This document shows, in pieces, positions 55,493-64,000 of a stretch of DNA of 64,000 bases (the first letter of the stretch is position 1; each line of letters starts with the position of its first letter). The notes under the pieces are model-generated. The model did no database searches and was not told the origin of the DNA. It was given only the letters and a program-made list of their open reading frames with translations. Position numbers and translations under genes: made by a program. Source of the stretch: Alphaproteobacteria bacterium (lineage in GTDB: Bacteria; Pseudomonadota; Alphaproteobacteria; Caulobacterales; Maricaulaceae). The DNA is taken from assembly GCA_018222865.1 (NCBI GenBank), contig JAAEZM010000012.1, forward strand, positions 18,361-82,360. The letters run 5' to 3'.

Positions 55493-57382
55493 ATGCGTTT
55501 AGGCGAAGACTTCATTGATGAGATCAAGGCGCGGATTCGCCTGTCCGACCTGGTTGGGCGGAGCGTCCAGCTCAAGCGCCAGGGCCGTGAGTTCGTCGGT
55601 CTGTCGCCGTTCAAGAAAGAGCGTACCCCGTCTTTCTACGTCAATGATGACAAGCGTTTTTATCATTGCTTTGCCTCTGGAAAGCATGGCGATGCCTTCT
55701 CCTGGCTTGAGGAGATGGAGGGGTTGTCCTTCATGGAGGCGGCAGAGCGCCTGGCTGCAGAAGCCGGGCTCCGCCTGCCCGAACCCGACCCGCAGGCCCA
55801 AGAGCGCACCCAGCGACGCAAATCTCTGGTGGAGTGGATGGAGGCGGCGCAGGTCTATTTCACCCGCGCGTTGCGCTCTCCGGCTGCGGAGCAGGCACGC
55901 ACCTATCTCAAGGGGCGCGGTCTGAGCGGTCAGGATTGTGTGGATTTCGGCATTGGCTATGCGCCAGATGATCGGTCCGGGCTGAAAAATGAACTGGCCG
56001 CAGCCGGTGCCCCCATCGGCGATCTGATCGAGTGCGGCCTCCTGATCGAACCTGATAATGCCTCGCCCTATGACCGTTTTCGCGATCGTATCATGTTCCC
56101 GATCCATGATCCGCGTGGCCGCCTTGTGGCCTTTGGTGGCAGGGCTCTATCGAAAGAGGCCAAGGCGAAATACCTCAACTCGCCGGAGACGCCGATCTTC
56201 CACAAGGGCGATGTGCTTTACAATTTCCCCTCCGCCCGGCGCGCTGCGGCGGACCCCAAAGCGGATGTGCGGGGGCTGATTGTCGCCGAGGGGTATTTGG
56301 ACGTGATCGCCCTGGCGCGCGCGGGGCTGGGCTATGCCGTTGCTCCGCTGGGCACCGCGATTACCGAACAGCAATTGCAGCTGGCCTGGCGGGCAGGTGG
56401 GGAGACCATTATGTGTCTCGACGGCGACCGGGCCGGCCGCATGGCCGCGTTGAAGGCCGCCGATCGCGCCCTGCCGCTTCTCGAGCCCGGGCGGACCTTG
56501 CGCTTTGCTTTCATGCCCGACGGTCTCGATCCGGATGATGTCTTGAGGGATCAGGGCGCTGAGGCGCTGCGCGGCTTGATCGGTGAAACCCGGACTCTTG
56601 CGGATATTCTCTGGGAGCGCGAGCTGGAGGCTGAGCCCCCCACGGATCCGGATCGACGCGCTAGTTTTCGCAAGAATATTCGTATTTTGCTCTCCAAGAT
56701 CGCGGATCAGGACATCCGGTCGGAATACAAGACCGAGTTCGACTTGCGCATGGATCGGCTTTTGGGAGAGCGGCCGCAAAAAAGTTCCGGCGGGTATAAT
56801 GAGCGTCAAAAAGGGCCTTGGCGTCCGGGGCGGCGCGGCGTGCCTTTGGGGCCGTCCTTGTCGCTCAAACGTAAGCTGGGTGCGGCGGAAGGGGGATTTG
56901 ACGTCTCTCTGGCGCGGCAAAGGCGGGCGGATCCGATGGGGGCTGAGCTCATCATCGCGCTCGTCGATTACCCCGATTTGGTCGAACATTTACTCGAAGA
57001 AATTGCGTTAATTTCTTTCGGTTCGCTTGACAGCATACGTGACGCCGTTCTAGACGCGTGCTCTCTCGGACCGGCTGTGTCTTCCAGCGAGCTTCAGGCA
57101 GAGCTTCTGTCACGCGGATTCGCACAAGATATTAGGCGCTTGGAAGGCAATCGGGGCCCTATGCGGGCAACAATAGGTGGGCCAGACGTTTCAGTTTCAG
57201 CACGTGCTGAAGCTTGGAAACGGCTGTCGTCTATCTATATGAGACAGAATGGCAGCCAGTTACAGCGCGGCGAATTGCGTGCGCTAGCAGAGAAAAAAAT
57301 CACCGAGAATGACTCAGAAAGCGTCCGTTCCATCAGCGAAGCGTATCGCCGGGAAAAGTCGCGGGGCGAGTCCGACACGTAA
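55493..57382 (+). CDS. dnaG: DNA primase DnaG
   Basis: A 629-residue primase that makes RNA primers for replication. It has the N-terminal domain that is normally a zinc finger, the TOPRIM core (LIVAEGYLDVIALARAGL, MCLDGDRAGRMAALKAA) and a C-terminal helicase-interaction region. In the zinc finger GLSPFKKERTPSF and FYHCFASG stand where many primases have CPFH and CFGCG: only Cys59 remains of the ligands (Ser38, Lys41 and Ser62 replace the others). Many alphaproteobacterial primases share this loss, as far as I recall. ATG at 55493. It sits in the common order yqeY-dnaG-rpoD. Confidence 0.95.
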   Translation: MRLGEDFIDEIKARIRLSDLVGRSVQLKRQGREFVGLSPFKKERTPSFYVNDDKRFYHCFASGKHGDAFSWLEEMEGLSFMEAAERLAAEAGLRLPEPDPQAQERTQRRKSLVEWMEAAQVYFTRALRSPAAEQARTYLKGRGLSGQDCVDFGIGYAPDDRSGLKNELAAAGAPIGDLIECGLLIEPDNASPYDRFRDRIMFPIHDPRGRLVAFGGRALSKEAKAKYLNSPETPIFHKGDVLYNFPSARRAAADPKADVRGLIVAEGYLDVIALARAGLGYAVAPLGTAITEQQLQLAWRAGGETIMCLDGDRAGRMAALKAADRALPLLEPGRTLRFAFMPDGLDPDDVLRDQGAEALRGLIGETRTLADILWERELEAEPPTDPDRRASFRKNIRILLSKIADQDIRSEYKTEFDLRMDRLLGERPQKSSGGYNERQKGPWRPGRRGVPLGPSLSLKRKLGAAEGGFDVSLARQRRADPMGAELIIALVDYPDLVEHLLEEIALISFGSLDSIRDAVLDACSLGPAVSSSELQAELLSRGFAQDIRRLEGNRGPMRATIGGPDVSVSARAEAWKRLSSIYMRQNGSQLQRGELRALAEKKITENDSESVRSISEAYRREKSRGESDT

Positions 57383-57431
57383 CCAACTTAAATCGCGCGC
57401 GGTTCAAACTGCGCGGTCAGGGACGATTTAG

Positions 57432-59480
57432 ATGAACAAGCCGGCCGAAGCCAACGAAGCATCGGAAAACCAGGATGGTCCGCTCCTCGATCTTACGGAC
57501 CAGACTGTCAAGAACTTCATCAAAGCTGCGAAAAAGCGCGGCTATGTCACGCATGAAGAGCTGAACGAAGTTCTGCCCTCTGAAGAGTTTTCTTCCGAGC
57601 AGATCGAAGACGTGCTCGCCCAATTGTCTGAAATGGGCATCAACGTCATCGACAAGGAAGACAGCAATGAGGAAGAAGACAGCGAGCAGCCCGAGAGCGA
57701 CAGCAAGGCTGTAGCTGCGGCGCAGAAGACCGCTGTCACCGGTCAGAATACGGGGTCTTCAGCGGATCGTACCGATGATCCGGTGCGCATGTATCTGCGC
57801 GAAATGGGATCCGTTGAACTGCTCTCTCGCGAAGGTGAGATCGCGATCGCCAAGCGTATCGAGGCGGGTCGCAATGCGATGATCCGGGGCCTGTGCGAAA
57901 GCCCGCTGACCTTCGAGGCCATCATGGTTTGGCGCGACGAGCTGACTGAAGGTCAGGTTCTCCTGCGCGATATTATCGACCTTGATGCCACATATGGCGG
58001 TCAACAGGCTGAGAACGCTGAAGATGCCGGCGAAAATGATGATGTAAACGCTGACGGTGAGGGCGAGGGTGAAAGCCCGATCCCGGCAACCGGACCGAAA
58101 GCGGATGATCCTGAGGAAAAGGACGAGGAGTCCAAATCCGAGGGTGAAGACGGTGAAGAGGGTGAAGGCGGCGAAGGTTCCAATGAAGAGGACGAGGATG
58201 ATGATGATGGCGCATCTCTCTCCCTGTCCGCGATGGAAGCCGAACTTCGCGAAGGCGTCATGCAGACGCTTGATGAGATCGCCTCTGATTTTGCAGCCTT
58301 CCGCAAGCTTCAGGACAAGCTGGTTTCCGCGCGTATTGAAGGCAAGGACCTGACCAAGCAAAGCCGCGAGAAGTATGAAGCGCTGCAAACCTCCATCGTG
58401 AATAACCTCAACACGATGCACCTGAATAATGCGCGGATTGAGGCCCTGGTTGAGCAGCTCTATGCGATCAACAAGGAGCGCATGTCCCTGGAAGGCAAGC
58501 TTCTGCGCATGGCGGATGCGCATGGCGTGCCGCGCGCGCAGTTCATGGATAGCTATTTCGGTAACGAACTAAGTCCGGACTGGCCGTCCGGAATGGCCGG
58601 AACGTCCAAGGCGTGGGATCGCTTCATCGAGCGTGAGCGCACCGAGACCAATGATATCCGTGATGATATCGCCGACCTGACCCAGCGCGCCGGCGTGCCG
58701 ATCGAGGATCTGCGCCGTATTGTTCGCACCGTCCAGAAGGGCGAGCGTGAGGCACGCGTTGCCAAGAAGGAAATGGTCGAGGCCAATCTTCGCCTGGTTA
58801 TTTCGATTGCGAAGAAATATACGAATCGGGGCCTGCAGTTCCTGGATCTTATCCAGGAAGGCAATATCGGCCTGATGAAGGCCGTCGATAAGTTTGAATA
58901 TCGCCGCGGTTATAAATTCTCGACCTACGCCACCTGGTGGATCCGTCAGGCGATCACCCGTTCAATCGCTGACCAGGCGCGCACCATCCGTATTCCGGTG
59001 CACATGATCGAGACGATCAATAAGATTGTCCGTACATCGCGCCAGATGCTGCACGAAATCGGCCGCGAGCCGACGCCGGAAGAGCTGGCCGAGAAACTCG
59101 CCATGCCGCTGGAAAAAGTGCGCAAGGTCATGAAGATCGCCAAGGAGCCGATCTCCCTTGAAACTCCGATCGGGGACGAGGAAGATAGCCATCTTGGTGA
59201 TTTCATCGAGGACAAGAATGCGATCCTGCCGATCGATGCGGCGATCCAGTCCAATCTGCGTGAAACCACCACGCGGGTACTGGCCTCGCTTACGCCGCGT
59301 GAGGAACGCGTGCTGCGCATGCGTTTCGGCATCGGCATGAATACTGACCACACACTTGAAGAAGTTGGTCAGCAATTCTCGGTGACCCGTGAACGTATTC
59401 GCCAGATTGAAGCCAAGGCCCTGCGCAAGCTCAAACACCCGAGCCGGTCGCGCAAGCTGCGGTCCTTCCTGGATAACTGA
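57432..59480 (+). CDS. rpoD: RNA polymerase primary sigma factor RpoD (sigma-70/sigma-73)
   Basis: The 682-residue housekeeping sigma factor. Region 1.1 is at the N-terminus, region 1.2 has [20 protein letters not shown], and a long acidic, Glu/Asp-rich insert occupies about 190-265. Regions 2.1-2.4 contain [40 protein letters not shown] and [10 protein letters not shown]. Region 3 and region 4.2 ([20 protein letters not shown]) are complete. Start ATG 57432, 49 nt after dnaG. A strong intrinsic terminator follows at 59539-59569. Confidence 0.97.
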   Translation: MNKPAEANEASENQDGPLLDLTDQTVKNFIKAAKKRGYVTHEELNEVLPSEEFSSEQIEDVLAQLSEMGINVIDKEDSNEEEDSEQPESDSKAVAAAQKTAVTGQNTGSSADRTDDPVRMYLREMGSVELLSREGEIAIAKRIEAGRNAMIRGLCESPLTFEAIMVWRDELTEGQVLLRDIIDLDATYGGQQAENAEDAGENDDVNADGEGEGESPIPATGPKADDPEEKDEESKSEGEDGEEGEGGEGSNEEDEDDDDGASLSLSAMEAELREGVMQTLDEIASDFAAFRKLQDKLVSARIEGKDLTKQSREKYEALQTSIVNNLNTMHLNNARIEALVEQLYAINKERMSLEGKLLRMADAHGVPRAQFMDSYFGNELSPDWPSGMAGTSKAWDRFIERERTETNDIRDDIADLTQRAGVPIEDLRRIVRTVQKGEREARVAKKEMVEANLRLVISIAKKYTNRGLQFLDLIQEGNIGLMKAVDKFEYRRGYKFSTYATWWIRQAITRSIADQARTIRIPVHMIETINKIVRTSRQMLHEIGREPTPEELAEKLAMPLEKVRKVMKIAKEPISLETPIGDEEDSHLGDFIEDKNAILPIDAAIQSNLRETTTRVLASLTPREERVLRMRFGIGMNTDHTLEEVGQQFSVTRERIRQIEAKALRKLKHPSRSRKLRSFLDN

Positions 59481-59538
59481 TCCCGGATTAAATCAGGGAT
59501 CATCCCGGACCCGTTCCGCGATCCCGATCAGACGCATG

Positions 59539-59569
59539 AAAGCCGGCCCTCAGCGGGGCCGGCTTTTTT
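59539..59569 (+). terminator. Intrinsic terminator of rpoD
   Basis: AGCCGGCCC (59541-59549), a 6-nt loop, GGGCCGGCT (59556-59564), then a T-run to 59569, with AA before the stem pairing into the run. It closes the yqeY-dnaG-rpoD block. Confidence 0.9.
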
Positions 59570-59696
59570 GTTTGAGCTTTTACGCTTGGGGAATGGCAAG
59601 AGCCTAGCCACTGGAAGACCGGTGCGCTCAAGGCACACAATTGCTTTTGCGATACAATTCCGACTAGGCTTATGCGGCCAAAGCGGGGAGAGTTTG

Positions 59697-60254
59697 ATGT
59701 CGATGATTATGTCTTCAGTCTTGATGGTCGCGGCCGCGCTTTTGCCGCCACCGCTCGTTCAGTCTTACGATGTTCAGGGTTTTCGCTCGAATGTTTTCGT
59801 TGATATCGAAGCGCCGCGAGATGTCGTCTGGGATGTGGCGACGGGCGATGTTTCCGCTTGGTGGGACCATTCTTTCGCACTCGAACCGGCTGAGCTTGTC
59901 ATCGAACCGGTGTTTGGCGGGCGCTTCTATGAGCGCCTGGAGGATGGGCAAGAGGATGGCGCTCTTCACGCGCGCATCATCTATGTTGATGCGCCGCAAA
60001 GCCTGCGTTTGCATGGCCCGCTGGGTTTGTCCGGTCGCTCAATCGATCTCGTTTCCTCCTGGACATTGACCGAGATCCAGCCGGGCTTGACCCGTTTCAC
60101 TGTCGATCTCTCAATGCACGGCGAAATCGATGAAGAACTTGCGCACACAGTGCGATCCGTGTGGGTTCACTTCATTGAAGCGCGGTTGAAACCTTTTATT
60201 GAAGGGGGCTGCCATCTCACGCCCGAAGCGCCTTGCGAGGCCTTTGAGGAATGA
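59697..60254 (+). CDS. Secreted SRPBCC/START-like domain protein
   Basis: A 185-residue protein with a signal peptide (MSMIMSSVLMVAAALLPPPL) followed by a hydrophobic-ligand-binding SRPBCC fold. Its signature is VFVDIEAPRDVVWDVATGDV, ALEPAELVIEPVFGGRFYERL and a C-terminal helix (HTVRSVWVHFIEARLKPF). No catalytic motif is evident. The ATG at 59697 has GGGGAG upstream; the frame opens earlier, at 59568, inside the terminator. It overlaps the following yjbQ gene by 4 nt (ATGA). Confidence 0.8.
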   Translation: MSMIMSSVLMVAAALLPPPLVQSYDVQGFRSNVFVDIEAPRDVVWDVATGDVSAWWDHSFALEPAELVIEPVFGGRFYERLEDGQEDGALHARIIYVDAPQSLRLHGPLGLSGRSIDLVSSWTLTEIQPGLTRFTVDLSMHGEIDEELAHTVRSVWVHFIEARLKPFIEGGCHLTPEAPCEAFEE

Positions 60255-60670
60255 GCCTTACTCGGCTTTCCGTTCACACGAACGGCCCCGGTCTCTACGA
60301 GGTTACGCGCGAAATCCGTAATTTCGTGCACGAAGAAAGTGTGTCGGAGGGGCTGTTGACGGCATTCGTGCAGCACACTTCAGCTTCCCTGACCATTCAG
60401 GAGAACGCGGATCCCGATGTAAAGCGGGATTTGAATGAGTTCTTTGCGCGACTTGTCCCTGATGCCGATCATCCCAGCATGGACTGGCTTTGGCATACGA
60501 CGGAGGGGCCGGATGATATGCCGGCACATATCAAGTCGGCGCTGACCCAGGTTTCGCTCAGCATTCCCGTTATTGATGGCGGATTGGCCCTGGGGACCTG
60601 GCAGGGGGTATACCTCTTCGAGCATCGACGCACGCCGCATCATCGCAAGGTCATTCTGCACCTGGCTTAG
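60251..60670 (+). CDS. YjbQ-family protein
   Basis: A 139-residue YjbQ-family protein. It has the sequence GLLTAFVQHTSASLTIQENA and DPDVKRDLNEFFARLVPDAD, and the His-rich WHTTEGPDDMPAHIKSAL and GTWQGVYLFEHRRTPHHR. The family is linked to thiamine phosphate synthase activity in vitro, but its biological role is uncertain. It starts in the stop of the SRPBCC gene, so the two are coupled. Confidence 0.9.
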   Translation: MSLTRLSVHTNGPGLYEVTREIRNFVHEESVSEGLLTAFVQHTSASLTIQENADPDVKRDLNEFFARLVPDADHPSMDWLWHTTEGPDDMPAHIKSALTQVSLSIPVIDGGLALGTWQGVYLFEHRRTPHHRKVILHLA

Positions 60671-60714
60671 GTGGACGGAGGTATCAGGCTCCTTAAGTTC
60701 GTTAGCGAAGCACC

Positions 60715-61628
<914 letters not shown>

Positions 61629-61629
<1 letters not shown>

Positions 61630-62426
61630 CACAATTCCCCTTCACCAGGCGAGCCCGCGGCAATGACCAATGTCTCGGCCAACCGCCGGGCATAATTGGT
61701 CTCGCTACAGCGTGGATCCGTGCGCGGATTATCGCATTCGATCGTGATTGAGTAAGCAGCGCCATAGCGATTGAAATTGACCTCGATGCCGTAACGCGTT
61801 TGCGAGATATCAAAATTGCTCGCCCGCGCGCGAAGACGGCGTTCGCTGGCCGCATCGGGCGGTTCGGCATGGGCAAGACGGGTACCAAACACCTCAATCA
61901 GAATGCGCGGTCCGCGAATGGACAGGGTGTAGAAATTCTCGCGCGGGAAAAGCCGGGTGAGCGGAGTCTCGCCCAGGCCCAGCGCTTCAATCGTTGGCAT
62001 TAGAACGGGCAGTCGCGTTTCAGTGATGCCGGCTGCTTCCTGATTATCGGGGCGGGGAAAGCGCTGGACCAGGCGCAAGGCTGCTGTCGTAGTGAACTCA
62101 CTGCTCGTCAGTCGGCTTTGCCGTTGCACGTCCTCTCGAGCCTGACCCCAATTGATCGGCATAATGCGCGGACTGTCCGGCCTCGCCCGTCCTTGCAGGA
62201 CGTCGCGCTGCAGGATGGCATCCCGGTTGACCGCATCCTGCAGATTGGTGTTTTGCACACGCTGGAGCGGTGTTGAGGGTTGCTGCTGGCTCGCCTGTGC
62301 CAGCCGTGCCGTATAGACCTGCGGGTCTAGCGTGCGCGCGTCCTGCTGCGAGGTTTGCGCCGTGCCCGGTGAGGCCGACAAGGCCCCCAGGACGATGATG
62401 GATGTGAGTGCGAGATGGGTCTTCAT
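61629..62426 (-). CDS. Secreted protein of unknown function upstream of the M23 gene
   Basis: I do not recognise this 265-residue protein. It has a signal peptide (about 1-23, TAQ site), then a Gln/Thr-rich region with [20 protein letters not shown] and a later ordered part ([20 protein letters not shown], and Cys in [21 protein letters not shown]). The two Cys may form a disulfide in the periplasm. The stop overlaps the following M23 gene (TGATG), so the two proteins are made together and probably share a role in the envelope. Its start is 197 nt from panD, divergent. Confidence 0.7.
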
Positions 62427-62623
62427 GACAGCCTCTTGCTCAGCGAACCCCAGTATTCACTGCATGTTTATACTGCATCCGCTAGATGAACGCACGATGA
62501 GACTTGGCGTCAGAGCGCGTTCAGCCTTGCGCTGATGAATGCGGTCTATGCCAGTCTGGGTGTTGAAGAAGCGCGCCGAACAGCTTATTTGCAGGCCAAG
62601 ATTAGTTAGTGGAGACGAGCGCA

Positions 62624-62989
62624 ATGCGCCTCACCATGATGAAAGCGAAATTGCATCGGGCCGTCGTGACCCAAGCGGACCTTCATTATGAAGGCTCGAT
62701 TTCGATCGATCAGGACTATCTCGAAGCCGCTGGTATTTTGAATAATGAGCAGGTCGACGTGCTCAACATTACCAATGGTGAGCGTTTCACCACCTATGCC
62801 ATCACCGCTCCACGTGGAAGCCGGACATTTGGCATTAATGGCGCCGCTGCGCGGCTTGCTCAGCCAGGTGACCGTATCATCGTCGTGGCCTATGCCGAGA
62901 TGGAACAGGCCGCAGCCGAGGCCTGGGAGCCGACCGTTGTCCTGCTCGACGAGCAGAACAAGATCGTCAGCGCTCCCAAGGCCGCCTAA
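62624..62989 (+). CDS. panD: Aspartate 1-decarboxylase (pyruvoyl enzyme)
   Basis: A 121-residue PanD, making beta-alanine for pantothenate. The self-cleavage site is Gly-Ser in YEGSISID (Ser becomes the pyruvoyl group), preceded by [19 protein letters not shown] and followed by [10 protein letters not shown] and [20 protein letters not shown]. The ATG at 62624 matches the family's MLLTMLKGK start; GTG 62609 would add five residues. It ends 6 nt from the convergent SIMPL-domain gene. Confidence 0.95.
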   Translation: MRLTMMKAKLHRAVVTQADLHYEGSISIDQDYLEAAGILNNEQVDVLNITNGERFTTYAITAPRGSRTFGINGAAARLAQPGDRIIVVAYAEMEQAAAEAWEPTVVLLDEQNKIVSAPKAA

Positions 62990-62995
62990 GCCGGT

Positions 62996-63727
62996 CTAGT
63001 CTTGCGAAATGCAGAAATCGGCGCTGACTGAAGCGGTCAGCGTTAATTCCCCGGCCGCGATCGGTGGTGCAGCGTCAAAGCTCTCCATGCGAGCAGTGGC
63101 CACGCCATAGGGCATGGGCCGGGACATGCCGCCTTCTGCCATGCGTAAAATCCCGCACAGCTCGAACCCGCCAGCATCCGCATAGAGATTTGCCCGGGCC
63201 AGCAGGCTGGCAACCGCCTCGCGGCGGGCCTCGTCCATTGCGGCATCGGTATCGTCTGCGCCGAAGCTCACCCCATTGATATTGTTGGCGCCAGCCGCGG
63301 ACATGGCATCAATGACGCGGCCCAGACGGTCCAGATCCTCAACCTTTGCGGTGACGGTGTTGCGCGCTTCATAGCCAATAATTTCGCGTACATATGGCTG
63401 ATTGGCCCGGCGCTCGGAATATACCGGCGTGACGGAGAGCTGGGAGGTTTGCATGTCCGACCGGTCGATCCCGGTCCCGCGCAATGCCGAGAAGACGCTC
63501 TGCATGATGCGGGAATTCTCGGCCAGCGCCTCGCGCGCCGTCTCGCCGCGGGTGACAACGCCAGAGGAGATCTGGGCATGGTCCGGCTCGACCTGAACAT
63601 TGGCGCTTGCGGAAAGCGACAGGGTCGGGACTGGAGTCGCCTCGTCAGCCAAAGCTGCCGGCACGGCCAGAGCTGTACTGGCCAGGGCGGCCGCTACGAG
63701 AGAGCGAAGAGCAAGAGAGCCGTTCAT
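62996..63727 (-). CDS. SIMPL-domain (DUF541) secreted protein
   Basis: A 243-residue protein with a signal peptide (about 1-27, ALA site) and the SIMPL/DUF541 domain: LSLSASANVQVEPDHAQISS, ALAENSRIMQSVFSALRGTG, QTSQLSVTPVYS, GYEARNTVTAKVEDLDRLG and ARREAVASLLARANLYAD. The family occurs in the periplasm of many bacteria and has been tied to oxidative stress and surface properties, with no defined activity. It is convergent with panD. Confidence 0.9.
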   Translation of the reverse strand: MNGSLALRSLVAAALASTALAVPAALADEATPVPTLSLSASANVQVEPDHAQISSGVVTRGETAREALAENSRIMQSVFSALRGTGIDRSDMQTSQLSVTPVYSERRANQPYVREIIGYEARNTVTAKVEDLDRLGRVIDAMSAAGANNINGVSFGADDTDAAMDEARREAVASLLARANLYADAGGFELCGILRMAEGGMSRPMPYGVATARMESFDAAPPIAAGELTLTASVSADFCISQD

Positions 63728-63897
63728 AATGTGTCCTTACGTCAATAATACCAGGATGCAGGCCTAGGTTTAAGCTTACCCGCCTGGGTGCGGCCTGTCC
63801 TGTTACAATCGTCTAAAGGCACGCCGCCCACGCCAAGCTGAACGCATTTGCCGCCAAACGGCCGCAATCGCGACTGCAGCTGAGCCGCTTCCTGCCC

Positions 63898-63926
63898 TTG
63901 GCGCCCTGAGAAAAGGACGATAACCA
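63898..63926 (+). promoter_or_regulatory. Candidate promoter for the tRNA gene
   Basis: TTGGCG (63898-63903) and TAACCA (63921-63926) with a 17-bp spacer, ending 20 bp before the tRNA. The -10 is weak. Confidence 0.35.
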
Positions 63927-63946
63927 TGACGCTCTTCCATGCGAGC

Positions 63947-64000
63947 GGGCCTGTAGCTCAATTGGTTAGAGCCGGCGGCTCATAACCGCTTGGTTGGGGG
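63947..64000 (+). tRNA. tRNA with CAU anticodon, 5' part; likely tRNA-Ile2 (k2C)
   Basis: The first 54 nt of a tRNA are present: acceptor arm GGGCCTG, D arm with GGTTAGAGC, anticodon loop CTCATAA with CAT at 63981-63983, then the variable region; the window ends before the T arm. CAU may read Met or, after lysidine modification, Ile AUA. C4 and C5 of the acceptor and the GGCGG/CCGCT anticodon stem resemble E. coli tRNA-Ile2 rather than elongator Met (U4, A5), so Ile2 is preferred. The missing 3' half would confirm. Confidence 0.85.

Noticed and set aside
62535..62609. Small ORF of 24 codons (MNAVYASLGVEEARR...) before panD
   Set aside because: No clear ribosome-binding site and no recognisable homology; possibly a gene remnant, but not supportable.
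63742..63927. 61-codon minus-strand frame between the SIMPL gene and the tRNA
   Set aside because: No ribosome-binding site and no homology.
63947..64000. Elongator tRNA-Met
   Set aside because: Not excluded, but C4/C5 and the anticodon stem fit tRNA-Ile2 better; the missing 3' half prevents proof.

Overview
The window reads as one stretch of chromosome from an alphaproteobacterium of the stalked, dimorphic type (Caulobacterales/Maricaulales; a Maricaulis or Oceanicaulis relative is my best guess, by inference). The grounds are a CcrM-type DNA methyltransferase very close to the Caulobacter enzyme and lying beside rnhB, a CtrA-like box with GANTC sites in front of it, a moderately high GC content, and alphaproteobacterial versions of housekeeping genes (glyQ/glyS, rpoD, dnaG, ETF-ubiquinone oxidoreductase, ppdK). 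No phage, insertion sequence, CRISPR array or integrase was seen. Most of the window is ordinary, dense, co-directional gene blocks.

Layout. 1-5.1 kb: two DsbA-like thiol proteins, a DUF721 protein, mutY and a hybrid histidine kinase. 5.1-9.4 kb: ccrM, rnhB and a membrane GGDEF-EAL protein. 9.4-13.2 kb (minus strand): a membrane lipoprotein, a radical SAM protein, and an unusual family-4 uracil-DNA glycosylase joined to a membrane-anchored PD-(D/E)XK-like domain. 13.4-18.7 kb: ETF-QO, a TPR lipoprotein, ispE and a WecA/MraY-type transferase. 18.7-28.2 kb: polyprenyl synthase, a DUF2007 protein with a tRNA methyltransferase, glyQ - two GFA-family genes - glyS, ppdK and a HExxH protein. 28.5-33.5 kb: a SleB-like wall hydrolase, an ATPase-domain regulator, a soluble globin-coupled chemoreceptor, a LON-substrate-domain protein and a TraB/GumN protein. 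33.6-41.7 kb: an orphan ParA with a ribbon-helix-helix-like partner, aspartate aminotransferase, dps, a candidate anti-Shine-Dalgarno sRNA, a LysR regulator, an aldo/keto reductase with its TetR regulator, trxB and a DUF442 phosphatase-like protein. 41.7-45.7 kb: an ELM1-family protein, then a BlaI-type repressor overlapping an M56 metalloprotease that ends in an M23 peptidoglycan endopeptidase domain, then greA. 45.7-54.6 kb: carB and carA on the same strand, separated by an orphan solute-binding protein, a glycosyltransferase-like protein, and a divergent winged-helix regulator/serine hydrolase pair. 54.9-64 kb: YqeY, dnaG, rpoD, an SRPBCC protein, YjbQ, an M23 protein with a long Glu-Pro tract and its co-transcribed partner, panD, a SIMPL protein and the start of a CAU-anticodon tRNA.

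The points most worth a second look are the BlaI + M56-M23 fusion pair, the glycosylase/nuclease fusion whose junction lies on a G6 run, a candidate cuckoo-like sRNA between dps and the LysR gene, and a pair of matching operators for the TetR/aldo-keto reductase unit. Several intergenic regions also carry clusters of GANTC sites, which matters because the cognate methyltransferase is encoded here.
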